A stretch of 5,195 nt of DNA, taken from Chloroflexota bacterium. GTDB taxonomy: Bacteria > Chloroflexota > Chloroflexia > JAMDCE01. This document shows positions 1 to 3,589 of this stretch, piece by piece (positions within the stretch are counted from its first letter, which is position 1; each line of letters opens with the position of its first letter). Under the pieces are notes generated by a model, which made no database searches, had not been told where the DNA came from, and worked only from the letters and a program-made list of their open reading frames with translations. The DNA is taken from NCBI GenBank assembly GCA_023489135.1, contig JAMDCE010000116.1, positions 1-5,195 on the forward strand, read 5' to 3'. The translations under genes and the position numbers were made by a program.

Positions 1-134
1 CGCCCCGCGGCTCCAATGACCCCACTAATCCGCCCCAGTTCGATGGGCAGCCCCACTCCCGCGTGTGCGGTTACTGCCTCTTCCAAACCACCCTCGAACT
101 CGATATCTAACCCCTTCGGCAACGGCTTACGCAT
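1..134 (-). CDS. IS1380-like transposase, N-terminal part (cut by window edge)
   Basis: The minus strand reads open from an ATG at 134 to the window edge, 44 codons with no stop. An unusually strong Shine-Dalgarno sequence (AGGAGG, 141-146) lies 6 nt before the start, and an extended -10 promoter lies upstream, so this is a real gene start. The peptide begins MRKPLPKGLDIEFEGG and continues with a T-A-H-A-G-V-G-L-P motif near residues 22-30. That motif resembles the N-terminal 'LTAHAG-L' signature I associate with IS1380-family transposases, DDE enzymes that move their own insertion sequence by cutting at its terminal inverted repeats. The catalytic residues would lie outside the window, so neither activity nor completeness can be judged. 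The family call rests on a short motif and is moderately sure. That it is a genuine protein start is more certain. Confidence 0.65.
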   Translation of the reverse strand, partial: MRKPLPKGLDIEFEGGLEEAVTAHAGVGLPIELGRISGVIGAAG

Positions 135-154
135 CCTCCACCTCCTGTGCGGCT

Positions 155-184
155 ATTATACCAGAGTGCCTAGCCATTGGTCGA
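155..184 (-). promoter_or_regulatory. Promoter of the transposase gene (extended -10)
   Basis: On the minus strand TATAAT (160 to 155) is a perfect -10 box preceded by TGG, giving an extended -10. A -35-like TCGACC (184 to 179) sits 18 nt upstream. It lies about 20 nt before the transposase ATG, with the ribosome binding site in between. Confidence 0.6.
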
Positions 185-210
185 CGGATAGCTATTTGAC
201 CCAAAGGGGC

Positions 211-231
211 GCTTCACCCACCAGGTGAAGC
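211..231. repeat. Perfect 8-bp inverted repeat between divergent promoters
   Basis: GCTTCACC (211-218) and GGTGAAGC (224-231) form a perfect 8-bp stem with a 5-nt loop. No T-tract follows on either strand, so it is not a standard intrinsic terminator. It lies between the transposase promoter and the promoter of the XRE gene. It could be an operator, possibly for the adjacent XRE protein, or part of the insertion sequence end. Neither is shown by the sequence. Confidence 0.4.
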
Positions 232-279
232 CTGGAGCATGAATCCACGGATTGGGGTTAGGATGGTTGCAAATTCGTA

Positions 280-308
280 TTGACTTGGTGCTAGTTGTGC
301 GCTATGTT
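280..308 (+). promoter_or_regulatory. Sigma70-type promoter of the XRE gene
   Basis: TTGACT (280-285) and TATGTT (303-308) are separated by exactly 17 nt, matching the consensus at 5 of 6 and 4 of 6 positions. Transcription would start near 315, giving a very short leader that contains little more than the ribosome binding site of the XRE gene. The -35 region is part of a 17-nt sequence found again at 1336-1352 with one mismatch. Confidence 0.6.
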
Positions 309-328
309 AATGCTGGGGAGGTGACATG

Positions 329-538
329 ATGAAACTAAAGGTCGCTCGTGTAACGAAAGCGCTGAGCCTGAAGGCACTGGCACAAGAGGCAGGGGTATCC
401 ATCAGCACCCTCCACATGATAGAGAAGGGCAAGACAACGCCAAGGTTGGACGTCATACGGAAGGTGTCTGCGGCGCTTGGGGTGGAACCAGTAGACATTG
501 ACGAATTCGCCGCGGCCATAAGAAAAGAGGTAGCCTAG
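329..538 (+). CDS. XRE-family helix-turn-helix transcriptional regulator
   Basis: A 69-residue protein that is essentially a single Cro/C1-type DNA-binding domain. Helix 2 of the HTH is about residues 14-21 (LKALAQEA), followed by the turn G22-V23-S24 and the recognition helix at about 24-33 (SISTLHMIEKG). The conserved E32-x-G34-x3-P38 stretch is typical of the family, and a last helix carries LGVEP near 50-54. There is no ligand or protease domain. Tandem ATGs occur at 326 and 329. The ribosome binding site GGAGG (317-321) is 4 nt from the first and 7 nt from the second, so 329 is preferred; 326 would add one Met. It probably binds DNA as a dimer and, like many small XRE proteins, may repress its own promoter. 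It lies 120 nt ahead of the DUF4258/DUF2283 pair on the same strand and could control it. Confidence 0.9.
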   Translation: MKLKVARVTKALSLKALAQEAGVSISTLHMIEKGKTTPRLDVIRKVSAALGVEPVDIDEFAAAIRKEVA

Positions 539-548
539 AACAAGGCTA
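531..548 (+). repeat. Small hairpin at the stop of the XRE gene
   Basis: TAGCCT (531-536) pairs with AGGCTA (543-548) around a 6-nt loop, overlapping the TAG stop codon. There is no T-tract, so this is at best a weak pause or mRNA-stabilising hairpin. A second imperfect stem follows: GGG-A-ATGCC at 558-566 pairs with GGCAT-CCC at 590-597, with one bulged A. Confidence 0.3.
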
Positions 549-658
549 GGCCACCTTGGGAATGCCTTCTCTCCAGTCACGAAACGGGAGGCATCCCGAT
601 TGTACCACATCGAAGGCGGGGTAAGTGAACGGCAACTATTCAAGGGTAGGCAGGCAGG

Positions 659-907
659 ATGAGTCCTAAGCGGCGGACATACCTTAGCAGGCATGCTCGC
701 AATCGTATGCGGCGCGATGGGATGACCGAGGTCGAGGTTGTCGCTGCGGTGGAGCATCCCGACCAGGTAACGCCAAGTGGCGAAGGGCGAATGAACGCCT
801 GGAAGCAGATCGGCGAGTCGTGGCTACGAGTAACGTACACTGTCGAAAAGGGAACCACGGTGATTGTCACCGTCACACCCCGGCGGCGTGGCCCGGAGAG
901 GAGTTGA
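659..907 (+). CDS. DUF4258 domain protein (possible toxin-like partner)
   Basis: An 82-residue basic protein with the DUF4258 pattern. An N-terminal S10-R-H-A-R-x-R-M17 motif is followed by a helix with M22-T-E-V-E-V-V and P34 before a strand. Near the C-terminus a pair of strands, W55-L-R-V-T-Y and V68-I-V-T-V-T, forms the expected end of the fold. The length matches the whole family, and the SRHA motif close to the N-terminus supports the ATG at 659, although the ribosome binding site is weak (GG-rich, irregular spacing). Members have no established biochemical role as far as I know. Their size, fold pattern and habit of sitting beside DUF2283 genes suggest a RelE- or BrnT-like toxin side of a pair, which is inference. 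The stop is 2 nt before the next ATG, so the two are co-translated. Confidence 0.85.
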   Translation: MSPKRRTYLSRHARNRMRRDGMTEVEVVAAVEHPDQVTPSGEGRMNAWKQIGESWLRVTYTVEKGTTVIVTVTPRRRGPERS

Positions 908-909
908 CT

Positions 910-1134
910 ATGCGCATTACCTACGATCCGGAAGTAGATGCGCTGTACATTGGACTAAGAAATGTGAAGGCCGAGGATAGCATCGACCTGGAAGAAGGCG
1001 TAAGTGTCGATCTGGACAGCCAGGGGCATATCATCGGCTTGGAAGTCTTGGATGCCAGCGAGCGCTTAGGCGCCGATCCACTGGCAAGCCTAACGATTGA
1101 GCGCCTATCGTTGCCGTTGAAAGAGACTGCTTAA
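910..1134 (+). CDS. DUF2283 domain protein (partner of the DUF4258 protein)
   Basis: A 74-residue acidic protein that fits DUF2283 along its full length. It opens with MRITYDPEVDALYIGL, the hallmark Y-D-x-E-x-D-A-L-Y-I stretch at residues 5-14. The middle has an acidic segment and V-D-L-D-S-Q-G-H-I-I-G-L-E-V-L, the typical 'D-x-G-x-I-x-G-I-E-I-L' motif. The ATG at 910 is chosen over an in-frame ATG at 820, because the family motif starts there and a good ribosome binding site (GAGGAG, 898-903) sits 6 nt upstream inside the end of the DUF4258 gene. The 2-nt gap implies a translationally coupled operon. The acidic charge opposite a basic DUF4258 protein suggests that the two may form a complex. 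Function is not established. An antitoxin-like role is only inference from size, order and charge. Confidence 0.88.
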   Translation: MRITYDPEVDALYIGLRNVKAEDSIDLEEGVSVDLDSQGHIIGLEVLDASERLGADPLASLTIERLSLPLKETA

Positions 1135-1214
1135 CGAGGCATGATCACTATCGAAGTGGCGGCGTGAAGGAAATGTAACCGTGACTATACTTCGAGGGGA
1201 TGCTAGGTTGTTGG

Positions 1215-1242
1215 AATGACCGCGAGAGCTATTACGGTCATT
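1215..1242. repeat. 8-bp perfect inverted repeat
   Basis: AATGACCG (1215-1222) and CGGTCATT (1235-1242) are exact reverse complements around a 12-nt loop, 80 nt after the DUF2283 gene. No T-tract follows, so it is a weak candidate for a terminator. It may instead be a protein-binding palindrome. Confidence 0.35.
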
Positions 1243-1335
1243 TGCGGGAACGCTTTGCATTCAATTGACCTTTCCGGCTGCGCCTTCGCCTAAAACAGTC
1301 CAAACGCTACTAGTTTTCGACACCATAACTGAACA

Positions 1336-1352
1336 CGTTTTGACTTGGTGCT
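1336..1352 (+). repeat. Second copy of the XRE-promoter -35 sequence
   Basis: CGT-T-TTGACTTGGTGCT here matches CGT-A-TTGACTTGGTGCT at 276-292 with one mismatch in 17. In the first copy it carries the -35 box of the XRE gene. Here it precedes the tRNA-like fragment by about 50 nt, and no convincing -10 box is seen at the right distance. It could be a duplicated promoter or binding site, or chance. Confidence 0.4.
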
Positions 1353-1403
1353 CACGCTCACGCTACAGCGTTTACAGCCGCATTCCTGAAAATCACGACT
1401 GTC

Positions 1404-1430
1404 AACAGTTCGATTCTGTTCCTCGGCACC
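1404..1430 (+). other. tRNA 3'-end-like fragment (possible attachment-site remnant)
   Basis: AACAG (1404-1408), loop TTCGATT (1409-1415) and CTGTT (1416-1420) form a perfect 5-bp T stem with a canonical 7-nt T loop. They are followed by CCTCGGC (1421-1427), a discriminator A (1428) and CC-T in place of CCA. CCTCGGC would be the 3' acceptor strand of a tRNA beginning GCCGAGG, as in many leucine tRNAs. In the roughly 80 nt upstream I see neither that 5' strand nor a convincing anticodon stem, although CTGAAAA at 1386-1392 resembles an anticodon loop. An intrinsic terminator follows 13 nt later, as after a real tRNA gene. A fragment left by integration of an element into a tRNA 3' end is the best reading; chance similarity remains possible. 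Confidence 0.45.
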
Positions 1431-1443
1431 TACAAGATGACCA

Positions 1444-1467
1444 AAAAGCCCCTGTTTGGGGGCTTTT
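1444..1467 (+). terminator. Strong intrinsic terminator (bidirectional form)
   Basis: AAAAGCCCC (1444-1452) and GGGGCTTTT (1459-1467) are perfect reverse complements: a 9-bp stem with a 6-nt loop, G/C pairs at the top and an A/T base. The T run on the plus strand and A run on the 5' side let it work in both directions. It directly follows the tRNA-like fragment. It could also end transcripts running on from the DUF4258/DUF2283 pair, or any minus-strand transcript entering from the right. Confidence 0.85.
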
Positions 1468-1622
1468 GCCTACTAATGCCGTGTAGTCTAGCAGGTTTTT
1501 TCTATCATATCGGCGTATTCCCGCACAAGCACTGTATTTGACGAATAATTGCTACCTTGTCTATTACGGAACCCACTCCCATTCTGCGTCCGGTCATGCC
1601 TCGTGCTCCCCCAGATAGGCTG

Positions 1623-1651
1623 TTGCGCAAACGCCAGCGCTATGCTATACT
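1623..1651 (+). promoter_or_regulatory. Candidate promoter for the 316-residue protein gene or a leader RNA
   Basis: TATACT (1646-1651) matches the -10 box at 5 of 6 positions and is preceded by TGC, giving an extended -10. A weak -35-like TTGCGC (1623-1628) lies 17 nt upstream. Transcription would start near 1658, leaving a leader of about 220 nt before the ATG at 1881. Another weaker pair, TTGACG (1538-1543) and TATTAC (1562-1567), is separated by 18 nt. Confidence 0.4.
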
Positions 1652-1707
1652 TCCGCACGGCTGATTGCTGGCTGCAGCCGAAGCGGTGTGCAGTCGATCT
1701 TCGTTGG

Positions 1708-1870
1708 CTCCTGTTGGACAGGAGACGGTTTGCTGGCAGCAAGCTAGCCGGTATGGTAGCCTCGCGGCGATGAGGCAAGCTGGAGGCGCCGCCTCTCGGT
1801 CCCTTCGTAAGGCTAGATGTAATTCTCGGAACAGGTGAGCTGTAGCTTCGCTTCGTCCGAGTAATCGGAG
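1708..1870 (+). promoter_or_regulatory. Hairpin-rich leader with occluded ribosome binding site
   Basis: Successive small stems are visible: CTCCTGT/ACAGGAG (1708-1714 with 1718-1724), TTGCT/AGCAA (1730-1734 with 1738-1742), GCCTC/GAGGC (1759-1763 with 1772-1776) and GAGGC/GCCTC (1783-1787 with 1791-1795). Just before the gene, TCCGA (1856-1860) pairs with TCGGA (1865-1869) across the GNRA-type loop GTAA. This hides part of the ribosome binding site GGAGGT (1867-1872). The same TCCGAG (1856-1861) can instead pair with CTCGGA (1825-1830), which would free it. This on/off layout resembles a riboswitch or protein-responsive leader, but no known class was recognised. Confidence 0.35.
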
Positions 1871-1880
1871 GTCAAGTCAG

Positions 1881-2831
1881 ATGCCTGATCCCCTATCGGT
1901 CGTCACCGCCATCATTACGTTTCTGATTGGGATTGCCTCGGCTGTGGCCGCACAGTGGCTATCCGGCCGGAAGGCGCGGCTTCTCGATAAGACGAAGGAA
2001 CTGAAGCACTTACTGAATTTTCCCAAGGGCGCTGACCTCTACCTCATCTATCCGCCCAGACAGGGATCACCCGATGCTCTACTGCCCAGAACGGCAACAG
2101 AAGACTTCATGGCGATCAACAACTTGATCAGCGCCTTACTCCTCATCGAATGGAAACGGAGCCCGGTGATACGCCCGGATGACCAGGTTCCAGCAGAGTT
2201 GACAATGGCCAATAACGTCATCGTATTCTGTAGCCCGAGGAGCAATATCGTGGCGCAAGCGATTCAGGAAGTCCTCGAAAGACGTTTTGAGGGCCACTCC
2301 CCGAAACCTTACTTCCATTATGAAACACCCGGCTCCCGTGGACAGCGCTGGCAGATAGGCAAGGAAGTCGGGCCCATTTACCTTTCCCCCACGTACGACG
2401 CCTACGCAGCATTTGTCGAGGAACAGGGTGAGAATATGGGAAATGGTCACGAGTCCGGGCACGTAGTTCAGCCAATTTACCAGCGCGACCTTCATGACTT
2501 CGCAGTTATCACTAAGGTTCGTAACCCCTGGAATTCTGAGAAGTGGATCATTCTTATCGCGGGAATTCGTGGAATAGGCTCCTGGGGTGCAGAGGAAGGA
2601 TTGAAGAAGGGCTATGATGGCATTTGCAGCAGACTCAAGAACGAGAGGATGGGCATCGATGGAAGCTTTTCAGTCGTCCTTGAGATTCACTATCGCAATT
2701 CGGACATTGTTGCCACGCGAGTGGACAATCTCGTTGGTTTAGATGATATGGATATGCCCCCGGAAGAAGAGCCGCTGAAGATACGCCAGAGGGCAAGCCG
2801 GGCTGGTTCACACGTCGGGTATGTCGTGTAA
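1881..2831 (+). CDS. Membrane-anchored protein of unknown function, 316 residues
   Basis: I do not recognise a named family. Residues about 6-28 form one hydrophobic N-terminal segment (SVVTAIITFLIGIASAVAAQ) followed by basic residues (GRKARLLDKTK), which predicts a single anchor with the bulk of the protein in the cytoplasm. The rest looks like an alpha/beta domain. A first strand is DLYLIYPPR (52-60). A strand-loop-helix, N112-V-I-V-F-C-S-P-R-S-N122 followed by a helix, has the shape of a Rossmann-type nucleotide-binding turn. A second strand runs D206-F-A-V-I-T-K-V-R-N-P216, and a glycine-rich segment W222-I-I-L-I-A-G-I-R-G-I-G-S-W-G-A237 ends in a helix. A strand near 263-271 and a charged tail close the protein. 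Such paired S-P-x-S-N and G-x-x-G-x-G-x-x-G-A motifs suggest ligand or nucleotide sensing, which is inference. The ATG at 1881 is supported by GGAGGT 8 nt upstream. It has no operon partner. Confidence 0.85.
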   Translation: MPDPLSVVTAIITFLIGIASAVAAQWLSGRKARLLDKTKELKHLLNFPKGADLYLIYPPRQGSPDALLPRTATEDFMAINNLISALLLIEWKRSPVIRPDDQVPAELTMANNVIVFCSPRSNIVAQAIQEVLERRFEGHSPKPYFHYETPGSRGQRWQIGKEVGPIYLSPTYDAYAAFVEEQGENMGNGHESGHVVQPIYQRDLHDFAVITKVRNPWNSEKWIILIAGIRGIGSWGAEEGLKKGYDGICSRLKNERMGIDGSFSVVLEIHYRNSDIVATRVDNLVGLDDMDMPPEEEPLKIRQRASRAGSHVGYVV

Positions 2832-2996
2832 TTTCGATGCCCTAGGACGGGATGCCCCGGAAGTGTTGCACATTCGAGTGATGACCGCCGAGGAACGACC
2901 AGCCATCCACTGTTCGCCATTCTGTTCTCCCCTGGCCACCTTCCCTTGACCCGTAGGCTCCAGTCTGTTGACGCTTGTTCTTGCCGAATCTAGAAG

Positions 2997-3005
2997 TGGT
3001 ATACT
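2997..3005 (+). promoter_or_regulatory. Extended -10 promoter for the two small genes
   Basis: TGG-TATACT (2997-3005) is an extended -10 element matching the -10 consensus at 5 of 6 positions. The -35 region is poor; TTGTTC (2975-2980) lies 19 nt away. This is tolerable for extended -10 promoters. Transcription from about 3012 would give a leader of roughly 95 nt. The upstream part of this gap (2832-2990) shows no clear signal, and no terminator for the 316-residue protein gene was found. Confidence 0.45.
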
Positions 3006-3034
3006 TAAGCGTAGCTGGGCTTCTGATGTCGCGG

Positions 3035-3062
3035 GTGCTTTGCGGCTCAACGCGCAAAGCGC
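3035..3062 (+). promoter_or_regulatory. Leader hairpin upstream of the two small genes
   Basis: GCTTTGCG (3037-3044) and CGCAAAGC (3053-3060) pair perfectly around an 8-nt loop. The stem extends by a T-G wobble and a G-C pair to 10 bp (3035-3062). It lies in the predicted leader, 45 nt before the first start codon. No uninterrupted T-tract follows (the next bases are GAATCTCGT), so it is more likely an mRNA-stability or regulatory stem than a terminator. Confidence 0.4.
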
Positions 3063-3107
3063 GAATCTCGTATTCTGTTTGATTTCCTAGAGGGAGAGTC
3101 TCGCACG

Positions 3108-3257
3108 ATGACCGAGGAACAATCAGGGCAACAGGAACTCACAGAGGGGGCGCTCAACCATCTGGCAAACCTGCTGGAGCTGTTGCACTTAGAGCCTGAG
3201 ACAATCGAGATAGTGGTGGCGGAGATGGGCAAGTACTTGGAAGAGGGAGATGCTTGA
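3108..3257 (+). CDS. Small acidic helical protein, 49 residues, unknown function
   Basis: The protein reads MTEEQSGQQELTEG, then a probable amphipathic helix (ALNHLANLLELLHLEPETI), and ends with VVAEMGKYLEEGDA. It is strongly acidic and has no Cys and no membrane segment. The leucine spacing in residues 16-28 suggests a helix that packs against itself or a partner. A good ribosome binding site (GGGAG, 3092-3096) lies about 11 nt upstream, and a promoter is visible near 3000, which argues for a real gene despite the size. Its end overlaps the start of the next gene by 8 bases, so the two are probably made together and may act together. No family was recognised. A small regulatory or adaptor subunit is a guess. 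Confidence 0.6.
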   Translation: MTEEQSGQQELTEGALNHLANLLELLHLEPETIEIVVAEMGKYLEEGDA

Positions 3258-3480
3258 CGTGGGCGAGGTGACCCTGTTTCCAGGGCGGGAAGATGAGGTG
3301 CCAACCAGGCCTCAGCGGAAGTGCCACAACTGTGGGCATTACGAAGGTATCGACTTGCACGAGTGTCTGGATGCGCCCAGATTCCGGTGCTTGGTCAGGG
3401 ACGAGATATTCGGTTCCGACGAAGAGGACAAGGCGGCGACGTGCAAGGCGTGGATGTATTGGGAATTGGCGTTGTGGTGA
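3250..3480 (+). CDS. Small Cys-rich, probably metal-binding protein, 76 residues
   Basis: Five Cys (25, 28, 39, 47, 65) and several His (26, 30, 37) are arranged as C-x2-C-x10-C-x7-C-x17-C. They begin with K24-C-H-N-C-G-H, which looks like a zinc-ribbon half-site. The end, with A-T-C-K-A-W-M-Y-W-E-L, is aromatic. A zinc or iron-sulfur site is likely, but no known family was recognised. There is no signal peptide or membrane segment. The ATG at 3250 overlaps the end of the preceding gene (ATGCTTGA arrangement), typical of translational coupling; GGAAGAGG (3239-3246) lies very close to it. An in-frame GTG at 3259 is an alternative start with better spacing and would lose only three residues before the Cys-containing core. 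The gene runs toward the rhomboid gene with 100 nt between their stops. Confidence 0.65.
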   Translation: MLDVGEVTLFPGREDEVPTRPQRKCHNCGHYEGIDLHECLDAPRFRCLVRDEIFGSDEEDKAATCKAWMYWELALW

Positions 3481-3569
3481 GAGGATAGCGGTACACAGCC
3501 CAAACGGGAGTATGCCACCATGGCGTCTCCATGTCGTCACGCTTGCCTGAAGAGTCTCCCCGGACTGCG

Positions 3570-3589
3570 CGGCGCTGCCTTCAGCGCCG
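3570..3589 (-). terminator. GC-rich hairpin at the end of the rhomboid gene
   Basis: CGGCGCTG (3570-3577) and CAGCGCCG (3582-3589) form a perfect 8-bp stem with a 4-nt loop, overlapping the rhomboid stop codon. It sits between two convergent genes, where a terminator is expected, but there is no T-tract on either side. It may only slow polymerase or protect mRNA ends. Confidence 0.35.

Larger units (their letters stand above)
1..200 (-). mobile_element. End of a probable IS1380-like insertion sequence
   Basis: The truncated transposase start implies that an insertion sequence extends leftward out of the window and ends somewhere to the right of its promoter (155-184). I could not identify the terminal inverted repeat or the target duplication, because only one end of the element is visible. 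The right boundary given here is only a guess. The promoter at 155-184 should be inside the element. Confidence 0.4.
1135..1880. other. Long non-coding stretch with tRNA-like fragment, terminator and structured leader
   Basis: About 745 bases without a credible protein gene. Open frames here (for example 1488-1778 minus and 1549-1773 plus) lack ribosome binding sites and have Cys, Ser, Arg-rich compositions typical of chance frames. The stretch instead holds an 8-bp inverted repeat (1215-1242), a second copy of the XRE-promoter -35 sequence (1336-1352), a short direct repeat (GCTCAC twice plus GCT, 1350-1364), a tRNA 3'-end-like fragment (1404-1430), an intrinsic terminator (1444-1467), a candidate promoter (1623-1651), and a run of hairpins up to the start of the 316-residue protein gene. 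Confidence 0.6.

Noticed and set aside
16..228. Plus-strand open frame of 70 codons
   Set aside because: It is antisense to the well-supported transposase start, has no ribosome binding site and a Ser/Pro-rich composition typical of a shadow frame.
1350..1364. GCTCAC tandem repeat as the start of a CRISPR or VNTR array
   Set aside because: Only two and a half copies of a 6-nt unit are present. There are no spacers and no further copies in the window.
1330..1430. A complete tRNA gene
   Set aside because: Only the T arm and 3' acceptor strand fit. No GCCGAGG 5' strand, D arm or pairing anticodon stem could be placed upstream at the required distances.
1265..1486. Plus-strand open frame of 73 codons over the tRNA-like fragment and terminator
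   Set aside because: It has no proper start (the first codon is TTG with no ribosome binding site), reads through a perfect terminator hairpin, and has no recognisable protein pattern.
1488..1778. Overlapping open frames on both strands (minus 1488-1778, plus 1549-1773)
   Set aside because: Neither has a ribosome binding site. Both have Cys/Arg/Ser-rich low-complexity content, and local hairpins explain the region better.
2136..2495. Minus-strand frames inside the 316-residue protein gene
   Set aside because: They are shadows of a gene with a good start, membrane segment and coherent alpha/beta pattern, and have no translation signals of their own.
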